Below are positions 27,701 through 36,461 of a stretch of 64,000 nucleotides of DNA, piece after piece. Each line of letters begins with the position of its first letter. The stretch's first letter is position 1. The translations under genes were made by a program, and so were the position numbers. The stretch comes from Actinopolymorpha pittospori (GTDB lineage: Bacteria > Actinomycetota > Actinomycetes > Propionibacteriales > Actinopolymorphaceae). Below the pieces are notes generated by a model that worked only from the letters and a program-made list of their open reading frames with translations, was not told the DNA's origin and did not search any database. The stretch spans positions 1,178,001 to 1,242,000 of the forward strand of contig NZ_JADBEM010000001.1 in the NCBI RefSeq assembly GCF_014873875.1. Direction: 5' to 3'.

Positions 27701-30700
27701 CGACGTGACCCGTACCGTGTCCGCGCGAAAGGCGTCCGGCCCTAACACCGTCACCGACACGATCACCACGCAGGCGACCTACGACGCCTACGGCCGTACC
27801 CTCACCGAGACCGACGCGAAGGGCAACGTCGCCCGTACGGCGTTCGAACCCGCGACCGGACGACCCACGACGGTCACCGAGACCAACCCGCTCGATCAGG
27901 CTGAGGTCACCACCCTCGAACCGGACCGGCAACAACCGGTCCGCGTCAAGGACGTCAACTCCCAGGTCACCATCAACACCTACGACCCGCTCGGCCGGCT
28001 CACCAGTGTCCGCCAACCCGAGCAGGCACCCGACGCCCCACCGGCGCAGGTCTTCTCCTACGACCTCGACCCCGCCCACAAGAGGGCGCCGCTGGTCACC
28101 ACCAAGCAACTCCAGTCCGGCGACACCTACGTCACGACGTGGGCGTTCCTGGACTCCCTGGGCCGCGACCGGCAGAGCCAGGAACTCTCACCGGCCTCCA
28201 CCGCCGAGCACCCGAAGACGATCGTCAAGGACACCCGCTACGACGACGCGGGACACGTGGCCGCCGAGCCGATGCCGGTCGTCGCCCCGGGCAAGGCCGG
28301 GTCGGCGCTGCTCGCGCTGCCCGCGGACGAGATCGACGAGACCCGCCACACCTACGACGCGCTCGGCCGGGACGTGAAGTCGACGCAGTACGGCCAGGGC
28401 AAGCCACTGTGGTCGACCACCACCGAGTACTTCGGTGACCGCACCCGCGTCACCCCGCCCAAGGGCGGTGTCGTCACCACCTCCTGGACCGACGCCCGCG
28501 GCCGCGAGATCCGCAAGCAGGACGGCACCGGCGCCCACGCCGCCACCACCTCCTACATCTACACACCCGCCGACAAGATCGACTCCAGCACCGACCCGGA
28601 AGGCCACCGCGCCTCCTACACCTACGACTTGCTCGGCCAGCGGATCGGTGCCGACGACCCGGACGCCGGGAAGTCCCTGACCAGCTACGACGACAACGGC
28701 AACCCGCTCGCGGTCTGGGACGCCAAGACCCTCGCCAAGGGCGGCGACACCCCGACCCTGTCCACCGACTACGACAAGCTCGACCGGCCGGTCAACCGCT
28801 GGGCAGGCGCCTCGAAGGAGGGCCGGCTCGTCTCCTCCTGGAGCTACGACTCGGCCCGTATCACCAACGGCGTCGGCCAACTCGCCGACATGACCACCTA
28901 CGACGGTCACCACCGCTACACCGTCTCCGCCACCGGTTACGACTCGCGCGGCCGGATCACCGGAAAGAGGTGGAAGTTCCCCGCCGGCCTGATCAGCGGC
29001 CTGGTCAAGGACCAGACCTACACCGTCACTTACGGCTACGACGCCGCCGACCACCTGAAGACGATCGGCTACCCGGACAAGGTCCTCGGCGCACCGGCCG
29101 AGACCCTCACCACCGGCTACGACGACCTCGGCAACCCCAAGACCCTGCAGGGCACCACCAGAAACCCGCTGACCGGCCGCGACACGACCACCACCTACAT
29201 CTCCGACACCAGCTACGCTTCCGACGGCAAGATCGCCGGCCGCGACTACGCCAACCCCCACCACCCGCTGCGCCGCGCCTACGGCTACGACGCCGAAAGC
29301 CAACGCCTGACCCACGTGCAGACCCTGGTCGGCGGACCGGGCGACGACGAACCGAAGGCCAAGCAGGACGACACCTACCGGTGGGATCCGGCCGGCAACC
29401 TCACCTCCCTCACCGACAACGCCCTACCCAAGCCGGTCGCGACCTGCTTCAGCTACGACGACCTGAGCCGTCTCGCCCACGCGTGGACGACCAAGCAGAC
29501 CGACTGCGGTGACTCCGACTCCACCCACACCCACGACGGGCCTGCCGGGTTCAACTCCTCCTGGACCTATACCGGCGACGGCAACATCGCCTCGCGCCGC
29601 TCCCTGCTCCAGGGGACGACAAAGTACGACTACACCGACCCCGACCACCCGCACGCGGTGACCAAGGCCGGCGCCAAGTCCTTCAAGTACGACACCAACG
29701 GTGCCATGGACACCAAGGTCAAGCTCGGCCTGGTCCCCACCACCATGGACTGGGACGCCCAGCACCAGCTCACCTCGGTTACCACCGAACACCTGCTGAA
29801 GACGAAGTTCGTCTACGCCCCCGACGGCACCCGGCTCGCCCGGGTCGACCCGACCGGTACGGCTACTCTCTACATCGACGGCCAGGAGATCACGCTGCTC
29901 CTCGGCGTCGGCCTGACCGCGAAGGCCACCCGCTTCTACCAGATCGCCGACACCACCGTCGCCGAACGCGTCCACGGCATCTTCAAGTGGCAGTTCAATG
30001 ACATGCAGGGGTCCGCCCAGATCGCTGTACCCAAGGGCACCAGCCTGGTCGAACGCACCTACTACGACCCCTACGGCGACATCCGGCCAGGCTCGGCCCC
30101 ACCGGTCACCGACCACGGGTTCCTGGGCAAGGTCAAGGACCCGACCACCGGCCTCAACGCCCTGGGCGCCCGCTACTACGACGCGGATCTCGGCCGGTTC
30201 ATCTCCACCGACCCCGCCTCCGATCCCGCCTCGGCGCAGACGCTTAACCCCTACTCGTACGGGGCGAACAACCCCATCATCTACGCCGACCCGACCGGCC
30301 TGTGGTCCCTGTCCGGAGCCTGGAACTCCGTCAAGAAGGGCGTCTCCGCCGCCGCTGACTGGGCCAGCGAACACAAGGGCCTGATCGCCAACGTGGCGGT
30401 CGGAATCGGTGTCGGCATCGCCGTCGGCGCGGTCTGCGCGACCGGTGTCGGCTGCCTCGTCCTCGCCGGCGCTGCAGCCGGCGCGGCCGGAGCCGCCGCC
30501 GGCTACGGGGTCGACGTCGCCGAAGGCAAACAGGAGTTCTCCTGGGGCGGACTGGCCAGCAACGTCGCCGTCGGCGCCGTCACCGGCGCGGCAACCGCAG
30601 GCCTGGCCAAGGGCGCGGGAGCCCTCGCCAAGACCGGGGCCGGCGCACTCGCCCGAAGTGGGGCGGGTCAGGCCGCCAAGGCCGCCGCGACGACCGCCGG

Positions 30701-31211
30701 CCGAGCCGTCTCCAACACCGCCCGCTCCGCCGCCACCAAGGTCGCGGCCTCTGGTGCGGGTAAGGCCGCGGCGTCGGCCACCAGCAAGGTCGCCCAGGCC
30801 GCGAAGTCGGCAGGACGCAGCTTCTCCAGGGCGGCCCGGCCGGCCGCCGCACAGACCGACGACGCGGCCGCCGCCAGCGGTGCCAGTGCCACCAGCGCCG
30901 CCAGCAACGCCGCTCGACCACCGGCGCGGATCTTCTCCGCACGCGTGCTGAACCGGGCGGGCGAGGAGCCAGGACCGTTCCACAACTTCCCCGGCTCCTT
31001 CGACGAGACGATCTTCTCCTCCGGGAACCGGACCGTGAACCCCGGCTACTTCAACAAACCCAAGCCGGGACTGAGCAACGACTCCGTGCAGTACCGTCTT
31101 CCCGGATCGCTCAACGGCAGGAACGGCGTGTACGAGATCTTCACCCGACCATCCCTTTCCGGCCGGACCGAGGTGATCATGCACCGATTCTTCAACCCAC
31201 GCGGGCAGTGA
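24714..31211 (+). CDS. RHS/YD-repeat secreted polymorphic toxin
   Basis: A 2165-residue protein. The TTG at 24714 follows GGGAG and starts a signal-like segment (TMAVALVLTSLHSPF); ATG 24747 is the alternative. After a beta-rich N-terminal part (WVGQGWDLALPFLERRY near residue 325) come many YD repeats from about residue 1000 (TYDPLGRLTSV, TYDLLGQRIGAD, SYDDNGN), a shell that encapsulates a toxin. The RHS core ends with LGARYYDADLGRFISTDP near residue 1815, then a Gly/Ala-rich hydrophobic linker. The C-terminal domain (about 2072-2165) contains GPFHNFPGSFDETIF, KPGLSNDSVQYRLPG and RTEVIMHRFF. This tip is the likely toxin; its fold is not recognised with certainty. The next gene is the likely immunity factor. 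Confidence 0.9.
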   Translation: MSRGRLPFIGTMAVALVLTSLHSPFTRSAAADDPTPPADAERSVVQVPRTEVGTGSLPSAYEIGVDGKPLRQAKPASVIWPSAGTATVDVPGIGKPARVGSTVVAVTAPKASAKTEPKATSTPERVSVQAYGNDVARKLGGHGTAFRLSRADGVRATGTVQVRVDVSGFADAFGGDFETRLRLISKPGCALVTPSASACATGTPVRSHVDLRTHTLVAEISTTATPAGGPAGTPAGDEAPPDPAGPVFVVAAAPSGETGSATATKLSSSSKWSVGLQSGDFNWTLPLPKVPAISGNAPEFDLSYSSQAVDGQVAAENNQPSWVGQGWDLALPFLERRYKGCADDGGDTADLCWGGDELRLSLEGTSSSLVKDTQAGGDTWRARQDPGWKVVRHRGTDNGDNDGEYWVVSTPQGTTYTFGRGKQATTGTQTDSVYTVPVFGDDSGEPCHTSSTQDSWCVQAWRWNLDQVVDAHGNSSTYFYSPEKNRYARNGNADRSTDYTAGGSLRDIVYSQRSGSEDVQAPARLHFSTQRRCVEAADGSGTCPAYDQDHATSYPDVPMDSLCTGRCTGEEQKAPTFFTGYLLRSVTAQRSGADGGWVDVDRLDLTFSFPKPSDGTSAALWLRKVQQSGLAGSNTKSLPAVEFTGKERVNRADADPGAGAPEMRKLRMTSVVDEMGRRVDVNYGQPHACPKGDLPPAYDTNTQDCFPGWRTNGDSSGFGVWNKHLVTRVTVNDTGGGSPPQITSYRYRGTPAWHSDNDPLVPNDRESWSDWRGYGSVDVVQMSDPKYRGEKASRSLSTTRTLFFRGMNGDRRSDGSKKSVMVTDSRGTSLTDQPYLRGKERETQQFALDAKGDPSYELGGSLKNYTSARTTPKDPGEADPDADAHLVVESDSASRETVIADDGTRTSRSKSLATSYDSYGQVISVLDEARTGDDIDQRCTKTSYARDNDTVDRWMLAFPYRVRTYAGSCDKPSSLVTGKDQYYDSSDKLGSPVHKGDVTRTVSARKASGPNTVTDTITTQATYDAYGRTLTETDAKGNVARTAFEPATGRPTTVTETNPLDQAEVTTLEPDRQQPVRVKDVNSQVTINTYDPLGRLTSVRQPEQAPDAPPAQVFSYDLDPAHKRAPLVTTKQLQSGDTYVTTWAFLDSLGRDRQSQELSPASTAEHPKTIVKDTRYDDAGHVAAEPMPVVAPGKAGSALLALPADEIDETRHTYDALGRDVKSTQYGQGKPLWSTTTEYFGDRTRVTPPKGGVVTTSWTDARGREIRKQDGTGAHAATTSYIYTPADKIDSSTDPEGHRASYTYDLLGQRIGADDPDAGKSLTSYDDNGNPLAVWDAKTLAKGGDTPTLSTDYDKLDRPVNRWAGASKEGRLVSSWSYDSARITNGVGQLADMTTYDGHHRYTVSATGYDSRGRITGKRWKFPAGLISGLVKDQTYTVTYGYDAADHLKTIGYPDKVLGAPAETLTTGYDDLGNPKTLQGTTRNPLTGRDTTTTYISDTSYASDGKIAGRDYANPHHPLRRAYGYDAESQRLTHVQTLVGGPGDDEPKAKQDDTYRWDPAGNLTSLTDNALPKPVATCFSYDDLSRLAHAWTTKQTDCGDSDSTHTHDGPAGFNSSWTYTGDGNIASRRSLLQGTTKYDYTDPDHPHAVTKAGAKSFKYDTNGAMDTKVKLGLVPTTMDWDAQHQLTSVTTEHLLKTKFVYAPDGTRLARVDPTGTATLYIDGQEITLLLGVGLTAKATRFYQIADTTVAERVHGIFKWQFNDMQGSAQIAVPKGTSLVERTYYDPYGDIRPGSAPPVTDHGFLGKVKDPTTGLNALGARYYDADLGRFISTDPASDPASAQTLNPYSYGANNPIIYADPTGLWSLSGAWNSVKKGVSAAADWASEHKGLIANVAVGIGVGIAVGAVCATGVGCLVLAGAAAGAAGAAAGYGVDVAEGKQEFSWGGLASNVAVGAVTGAATAGLAKGAGALAKTGAGALARSGAGQAAKAAATTAGRAVSNTARSAATKVAASGAGKAAASATSKVAQAAKSAGRSFSRAARPAAAQTDDAAAASGASATSAASNAARPPARIFSARVLNRAGEEPGPFHNFPGSFDETIFSSGNRTVNPGYFNKPKPGLSNDSVQYRLPGSLNGRNGVYEIFTRPSLSGRTEVIMHRFFNPRGQ

Positions 31212-31224
31212 GGGGAACCAGGCG

Positions 31225-31779
31225 ATGAAGGACGGCTTCGCGGCCGACTACGCGGCAGAGACACTCGAGGAGTGGCCGAGTTCCTTGCCCGACCACACCT
31301 TCACCCCGCCAGGCACCTCGCAGGGGAGGGCGTCCCTCATCCGGGTCATGCCCTACGACGGCCCGGAGTGGACCGCCTCGGTCTCCGCCCTCCCCGACCC
31401 GCCCCGCCGGGCCGTTACCGGACTCTTCGCCACACCGAACCCCGCGACCCTGTGCGTGCTGCAGCAAGGCACGCCCTTCCTTATCGAGGTGATGGCGCCG
31501 CGCACGGGCAGATGTATCGACACCGGCGCCGCCGTCACCTCGGTGCGGGAGGCCGGCCAGGCGCGGCTCCTCCTGCTGGCCACCGACTGGGACGTCCTCG
31601 CCGTCGGCACCGACGGGGTTGCGTGGAGGACCGACCGGATCTCAGTCGAGCGGCTCCGCATCGACGAGATCGACGACCTCCGGTTGCGGGGCGTGGCAGA
31701 CCCCGACGACGACGAACCACGTGACTTCGCGATCGACCTCACCGACGGCACCACCGTCGGCGGCGCCGGCCCCTTCTGA
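31225..31779 (+). CDS. Candidate immunity protein for the RHS toxin
   Basis: A 184-residue protein starting 13 bases after the RHS stop, the normal place for an immunity gene. Recognisable pieces are GLFATPNPATLCVLQQG, ARLLLLATDWDVLAVG, GVAWRTDRISVERLRIDEID and FAIDLTDGTT. These recall a widespread actinobacterial family of beta-rich proteins with the pattern VGxDGVxWxT...DGLR; that family assignment is from memory and unsearched. It has no signal peptide, so it should stay in the cytoplasm and bind unexported toxin. The function is inferred from position. Confidence 0.6.
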   Translation: MKDGFAADYAAETLEEWPSSLPDHTFTPPGTSQGRASLIRVMPYDGPEWTASVSALPDPPRRAVTGLFATPNPATLCVLQQGTPFLIEVMAPRTGRCIDTGAAVTSVREAGQARLLLLATDWDVLAVGTDGVAWRTDRISVERLRIDEIDDLRLRGVADPDDDEPRDFAIDLTDGTTVGGAGPF

Positions 31780-31799
31780 CCAGACAGCCTGTTGCGACG

Positions 31800-31840
31800 A
31801 ACCGCCGTCCTGCCCAACCGCCGTCCTGCCCAACCGCCGC
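31800..31840. repeat. Short tandem repeat, 16-bp unit
   Basis: AACCGCCGTCCTGCCC occurs twice in tandem (31800-31815 and 31816-31831), followed by a partial third unit. It lies in the gap between the immunity gene and the convergent membrane-protein gene. No function is apparent. Confidence 0.6.
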
Positions 31841-31857
31841 TCTCGGGCGGGGACCGT

Positions 31858-32451
31858 TCAGAGCGCGGGCATCAGACCGAACGCGGCCAGCAGGGTCGGA
31901 ACGGCCAGCAGGATCAGGCCCAGCAGGGCCGGTGCGCCCAGGACGCCCAGGACAGCGCGGGACCTGCGCACCTGGTGTCGCCGCGAGTACGACACGGCCA
32001 GCACACCGAACCCAGTCGCGGCGACCAGGAACAAGCAGACGTAGGCGACGCCCGCCGCGTCGATGTCGTCGGCCGAACCCATCAGGCCGGTCAGCATGCC
32101 GACCGCTTCCACCAGGCTGCCCGCGACGTAAAGTGCCAGCGTCGCGAACGCGCCCCACAACACCACCGCGAGCTTCGACGGCGCCACGAACCTGGGGCGC
32201 TTCGCCACCGCCAGCAGCGCCACCGCCGCCCCGACGATCTTCAGGGCGACGACGAACCAGTCCATGACCGCGAATCCGCCCGCATAGTCGGCGTAGGGAC
32301 CGCTCTCGAAGTGGTCGGTGAACTCGAAGGCGATGTTGAAGACCGCGAACCCGGCGCACCACAACGCCGTCAGCACTCCGATCCCGGTGACGACGACGCC
32401 CGGTTGCGCCCGAACGTCGGAACGCGCGGTGGTGGTGGCAACAGAACTCAT
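31858..32451 (-). CDS. Integral membrane protein, four predicted transmembrane segments
   Basis: A 197-residue protein of unknown function. The start is ATG 32451 (MSSVATTTARSD). Hydrophobic segments lie near residues 18-40 (VVVTGIGVLTALWCAGFAVF), 62-82 (WFVVALKIVGAAVALLAVA), 92-118, and 133-152, with a last hydrophobic stretch near the C-terminus (LLGLILLAVPTLLAAFG). An aromatic loop (FEFTDHFESGPYADYAGGF) lies between the first two. No operon partner is visible. It converges on the immunity gene and diverges from the nucleotidyltransferase. Confidence 0.6.
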   Translation of the reverse strand: MSSVATTTARSDVRAQPGVVVTGIGVLTALWCAGFAVFNIAFEFTDHFESGPYADYAGGFAVMDWFVVALKIVGAAVALLAVAKRPRFVAPSKLAVVLWGAFATLALYVAGSLVEAVGMLTGLMGSADDIDAAGVAYVCLFLVAATGFGVLAVSYSRRHQVRRSRAVLGVLGAPALLGLILLAVPTLLAAFGLMPAL

Positions 32452-32709
32452 GAAGACAGTCAACCTCGCGCCCCGGCCCGAACCCTCCGCCCGCGGGACG
32501 AGTTCCATCGGCGGCGACCCCGACCGATGGCCCGGCGCCGACACCGCTTTGGCCCAGAGCCGACCCTGACGAAAGTGGTGCCGCTCCTCGACCCGAGGCG
32601 GCCCAGCGCACCCCCGTCGCTTCGAAAAATCGGTTCCCCAGCCGATCGGCGCGGCGATATGTTGGTCTGCTTTGTTCAGGCCAGCCCGCTCCGACCGAAT
32701 GAGGCGCTC

Positions 32710-33525
32710 ATGAACCTGCCCCACGATTACAACCGATTTTTGGAGACATTGCTCCAGCAGATCCAACGCGACGACCGCTTCATCGGCCTGGCCGCCGGCG
32801 GGTCGCTGCTCTCGGACGAACTGGACGAATACTCCGACCTCGACCTGATACCTGTCATCGACCCCGCCCACCACGCGTCGGTGATGGAGCAACGCCTGGA
32901 CCTCACCGCGGCCTGGGGACGGCAGGTCACGGCGTTCACCGGTGAGCACGTGGGCGAGCCCCGGCTGGTGATCAGCCTGTATGAGGACCCGCTTCTGCAC
33001 GTCGACTACAAGTTCGTCACACCTGCCGAGCTCGCGACGCGGATCGAGGACCCGGTTGTCCTGTGGGAGAGGACCACGGAACTCACCGACGTGATCGGTC
33101 GCACCGAGAGTAACCACCCGATGCCGGACCCGGCCTGGATCGAGGACCGCTTCTGGGCCTGGGTCCACTACATCGCGACCAAGCTCGGTCGCGGTGAACT
33201 CTTCGATGTCCTCGGTGCGCTCAACTTCGTCAGGGAACAGGTACTCGGCCCCTTGGCGCTGGTGTCGGCGGGTCACCTGCCCCGCAGCGTACGGCGGCTG
33301 GAGACACGGGTCCCCGCCTTCGCCGAACGTCTCCAGGGCACCGTCGCGGGCTACGACTTCAAGGAGTGCGGAGAAGCGACCCGCACCTGCGTGACCCTCT
33401 ACCGCGAACTCCGCGACCAGCTCGCCCCGGCCGACCTCACCCGCAGGACCGAGGCGGAGCGGGCCAGCCTCGCCTATCTCGAGGAGGTCCTGAGCCGAGG
33501 CCCCCGCCAGAAGACCACGGGGTGA
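32710..33525 (+). CDS. Nucleotidyltransferase-fold protein (aminoglycoside-transferase-like)
   Basis: A 271-residue protein with the polymerase-beta-type nucleotidyltransferase signature GGSLLSDELDEYSDLDLI near residue 33 (GS followed by DxD). A third acidic site is likely in HVDYKFV. The C-terminal half is helical. Such proteins transfer nucleotides to drugs or other small molecules; the substrate is unknown. ATG 32710 gives the expected N-terminus; the frame upstream is shadow. It ends ten bases from the convergent MDR gene. Its last about 240 bases have a degenerate second copy at 38695-38960, directly before the van cluster. Confidence 0.75.
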   Translation: MNLPHDYNRFLETLLQQIQRDDRFIGLAAGGSLLSDELDEYSDLDLIPVIDPAHHASVMEQRLDLTAAWGRQVTAFTGEHVGEPRLVISLYEDPLLHVDYKFVTPAELATRIEDPVVLWERTTELTDVIGRTESNHPMPDPAWIEDRFWAWVHYIATKLGRGELFDVLGALNFVREQVLGPLALVSAGHLPRSVRRLETRVPAFAERLQGTVAGYDFKECGEATRTCVTLYRELRDQLAPADLTRRTEAERASLAYLEEVLSRGPRQKTTG

Positions 33526-33534
33526 CTCCGCCCG

Positions 33535-34461
33535 TCAGACCCCCGCGACCGGGGCCACGTCCAGGACAGCTTTGCCGGCGATACGCCGGTCCAGCAGCGC
33601 CTGGGCGGCCTCGGCGACGCGTTCCCAGGAACCTCGCCAGTCGATCTCGGGCGACAGCCTCCCGTCCGCGGCGAACCCCAGCAGGGTGGCGAGGTCCGGC
33701 CCGACCTCATGGACGTCGCCGAAGGTGCTCATCGTCTTGGCCGGACCGACAGAGAACAGCGAGTACGGCGCGAACACCGTCGGCTCCCCGGACGCCCAAC
33801 CGATGTTCTGCACGCCCCCTCCGGGCGCGAGGAGTTCCCAGGCGGCGGCCAACTGAGGTCCCCCCACATTGTCGAGGATGAGGTCGACCGGCTCCTCGAT
33901 GCCCTCCAGTCCGACGACCACCTCGTTCGCGCCGAGTTCGGTCAGGCCCTTCGCGCGGCCGGTCGACCCCACCGAGGCGATGACGTGGGCACCGCCCAGG
34001 GCCGCCAGCTGGATCGCGTAACGGCCCACGCCGCCCGCAGCGCCGGTGACGAGGACCCGTCGGCCCAGGATCGGGCGAGTCCGTAGCGTGCGGAGCGCGG
34101 TGACGCCGGCCATCGGCAGTGCGGCGGCCTCGGCGAGGTCGACATTCTCCGGCACTTCGGCCACCGCGGTCGTGTCCACAGCCATCCGCTGCGCCCAGGC
34201 GCCCGCGCCGAACGCCGCGACCCGCGCTCCGACGACGGGGCCGGTGCCGTCCGCCGCGGCGCGCACCACGACTCCGGCGGAGTCGTAGCCGTGCACGGTG
34301 CCGGGCGGACGCTGGCCGGCGAACGCCACCTCGCCCCGGTTGAGGGAGACGTGCCGGACGTCGAGTACCAGCTGATGCGGCGCGGGCTGGGGTTCGGGCG
34401 CCGTGCCCAGGCGCAGGGATCCGGGGCTGTCGGGGTCGACGACGAGCGCACGCATGTCCAT
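33535..34461 (-). CDS. MDR-family zinc-independent NADPH:quinone oxidoreductase-like enzyme
   Basis: A 308-residue medium-chain reductase. The GroES-like part (VSLNRGEVAFAGQRPPGTV, GYDSAGVV) precedes the Rossmann part (VLVTGAAGGVGRYAIQLA near residue 135). No zinc-site cysteines are seen, which points to the quinone-reductase branch. ATG 34461 is chosen because GGAGG lies seven bases upstream. It diverges from a TetR gene across two palindromic operators, so it is very probably the regulated target. The substrate may be a reactive quinone or enal. Confidence 0.87.
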   Translation of the reverse strand: MDMRALVVDPDSPGSLRLGTAPEPQPAPHQLVLDVRHVSLNRGEVAFAGQRPPGTVHGYDSAGVVVRAAADGTGPVVGARVAAFGAGAWAQRMAVDTTAVAEVPENVDLAEAAALPMAGVTALRTLRTRPILGRRVLVTGAAGGVGRYAIQLAALGGAHVIASVGSTGRAKGLTELGANEVVVGLEGIEEPVDLILDNVGGPQLAAAWELLAPGGGVQNIGWASGEPTVFAPYSLFSVGPAKTMSTFGDVHEVGPDLATLLGFAADGRLSPEIDWRGSWERVAEAAQALLDRRIAGKAVLDVAPVAGV

Positions 34462-34492
34462 CGGGGACACCTCCGTGGAAGGACAAACTACT

Positions 34493-34544
34493 CGGACCGA
34501 CGGTCCGGTTGATGCACGCTAGCATAATCCGGACCGATAGTCCG
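34493..34544. promoter_or_regulatory. Two TetR-type operators between MDR and tetR genes
   Basis: CGGACCGACGGTCCG (34493-34507) is a perfect palindrome. CGGACCGATAGTCCG (34530-34544) is the same site with two changed positions. Their centres are 37 bp apart. Between them lies a CATAAT-like -10 element at 34523-34528. This is a standard divergent autoregulated arrangement. Confidence 0.75.
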
Positions 34545-34561
34545 CCTCAGGGGATGAACGC

Positions 34562-35137
34562 ATGACCGAGAAGCGCGCCGAACGCGCCGACGCGGCCCGC
34601 AACCGCCGCGCGGTGCTCCAGGCGACCGAGCAGCTGCTAGCCGAAGGTGGCGGCGACCATGTCTCACTCGACCGCGTCGCCACCCTGGCCGGAGTCGGGA
34701 AGGGCACCGTGTTCCGCCGCTTCGGCAGTCGCGCCGGTCTGCTCCAGGCACTGCTGGAGGAGCGGTCCCGCGAACTGCGTGAGGCCGTCCAGTACGGCCC
34801 CCCGCCATTTGGGCCGGGCGCCCCGGCCCGCGAACGCCTGCTCGCCTTCCTCGACGGGCTCGGTGCGATCGCCGAAGGCAACGCCGTCCTGCTGTCCGCG
34901 CATGATGCGGCCTGCGCCGCGGACAAGTACGACGACCCCAGCTACCAGTTCTGGCACCGCCACCTCATCGCCCTGCTCACCGATGGGCGCCCCGGTCTCG
35001 ACGCCGATTTCCTGGCACACGCCCTGCTCGCCGTCTTCGACGGAGACCTCATCCGTCGGATGACGCCGCCCGACGACCCTCACCGCTTCACCCGTTCCAT
35101 CCAGCAGATGGCCACCGCTCTGCTCGATCAGGACTGA
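34562..35137 (+). CDS. TetR-family transcriptional regulator
   Basis: A 191-residue TetR regulator. The HTH (RRAVLQATEQLLAEGGGDHV, VATLAGVGKGTVFRRFGSR) is followed by an effector domain ending in LIRRMTPPDDPHRFTRSI. The ATG at 34562 overlaps no neighbour and is preceded by GGGGATGA. It is likely to repress the divergent MDR gene through the two palindromes. A deletion-bearing relic of this gene's 3' half lies at 48108-48170, directly behind vanS. Confidence 0.88.
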   Translation: MTEKRAERADAARNRRAVLQATEQLLAEGGGDHVSLDRVATLAGVGKGTVFRRFGSRAGLLQALLEERSRELREAVQYGPPPFGPGAPARERLLAFLDGLGAIAEGNAVLLSAHDAACAADKYDDPSYQFWHRHLIALLTDGRPGLDADFLAHALLAVFDGDLIRRMTPPDDPHRFTRSIQQMATALLDQD

Positions 35138-35167
35138 TCGTCGGCCGAGGAGCGAGTGCGGCATGCA

Positions 35168-35196
35168 CCGGGCCGTAGCGACCCGCTACGGCCCGG
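35168..35196. terminator. Bidirectional terminator
   Basis: CCGGGCCGTAGCG (35168-35180), a three-base loop and the exact complement (35184-35196) form a perfect 13-bp stem between the convergent tetR gene and the DHFR-like gene. Confidence 0.85.
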
Positions 35197-35244
35197 CTCT
35201 CCCGCCGCTACCAGGCCACCATCGCCGTCGCCGGTAGCCAGGGG

Positions 35245-35831
35245 CTAGGCGTCTCGGACGGGCTGGTAGATGAGGAAGGCGAGGCCGTCGCCGACGGTGC
35301 GGGTGTCGACGAGACGCATGGGCTTCACCCCGCTGGTCTCGTTGAAGGGCCGCTCACCTGCCCCGACCACGACCGGGTAGGTCATCAGCCGCAGCTCGTC
35401 GACGAGGTCATGCCCTATCAGCGTGTGTGCACGAGGCGGCCGCTGCCGTAGACGACGATGTCCCCGTTCACCTGGTGCCTCAGATTCGAGACCTCCTCCA
35501 CCACATCGCCCTTCAGGACCGTCGAGTTGCCCCAATTGGGGCCTTCGAGGGCGGAGGAGGAGACAACGTACTTGGGCAGGCTTCGCAACCTGTCCGCCCA
35601 CCCGCCACTGCGAGAAGCCCAGCCACGCGCGACGAACCACGCGTAGCTGCGTCGCCCCAGCAGCAGGGCCTCGGCCCCCAGCGCCTCCTCGAACTCGACC
35701 TTGGCCCACTCTTCGCGGTCCTTGTCCCCAATACAGCTGAACCAGCTGCCGCGCCCCAAGCCGTCATCACCGGTCGGGTCCTGGATGACTCCATCGAGCG
35801 AGACGTTCTGGCTGACGACAATCTTTCCCAT
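35245..35831 (-). pseudogene. Dihydrofolate reductase/RibD C-terminal-type protein, frameshifted
   Basis: From ATG 35831 the frame gives a normal start for this family (MGKIVVSQNVSLDGVIQDP), then LGRRSYAWF and VYGSGRLVHT. It stops early because of an extra CA in a CACACA run near 35428. The continuing frame reads IGHDLVDELRLMTYPVVVG, GERPFNETSG and ends near 35245, completing the domain at about 195 residues. The family reduces flavin- or folate-like substrates with NADPH; these lone genes have no known role. The dinucleotide slip could be a real mutation or a sequencing error. Confidence 0.75.
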
Positions 35832-35984
35832 GCCGGTTCTCCCTTGCTGGCGTTGTCGGTTACCACTGATCTAGACACCGCGATGCCAGGGAAATTGGCG
35901 TCCACCAACCGCCCAGTTCGCCCCTCGGTCGGTGTCCGTACAGGATGGAAGGGCGACGAGGCGCGGAGAAGAAGGTGGTGCGAC

Positions 35985-36461
35985 GTGGAGCTGGTGACAG
36001 CCGAGCTGATGTCGAGGGCGCGGGCCGGGGACGGCGACGCGTTCCGGGAGCTGACCGAGCCACACCGCCGGGAACTACAGGTGCACTGCTACCGGATGCT
36101 CGGATCCTTCCAGGACGCCGAGGACGCGCTTCAGGACACACTCCTGGCCGCCTGGCAGGGCCTGCAAGGGTTCCAGGCCCGGGCCTCGCTCCGCACCTGG
36201 CTCTACCGGATCGCCACCAACCGGTGCCTCAACGCTCGTCGCTCGGCCAGCCGACGACCCGCCAAGGCGTGGGACGTGCCCGGGGTTGTGCCGCCCGAGC
36301 CGACCCGGCTCGGCGAAGTCGTGTGGCTCGAACCGTTTCCCGACGCGCTCCTGGAAGGCGCGGTCGACGTGCCGCTCGGCCCGGAAGCCCGCTACGAGCA
36401 GACCGAATCGATCTCCCTGGCCTTCGTGACCGCCCTTCAGATCCTGCCGCCTCGCCAGCTA
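35985..36461 (+). pseudogene. ECF sigma-70 factor with SnoaL-like tail, 5' part
   Basis: An RNA polymerase sigma factor of the extracytoplasmic group. Region 2 is visible (FRELTEPHRRELQVHCYRML, DAEDALQDTLLAAWQGLQGF, RTWLYRIATNRCLNARR), then a linker and the start of region 4 (SISLAFVTALQILPPRQL). The likely GTG start is at 35985. An IS630 element enters at the CTA after PPRQ. The rest is at 37635-38174, and the frame rejoins exactly if the IS and one TA are removed. Confidence 0.82.

Noticed and set aside
25626..31184. Long antisense frames (about 375 to 586 codons) opposite the RHS gene
   Set aside because: Low-complexity Gly/Val/Arg composition and no motifs, while the plus strand has clear YD repeats.
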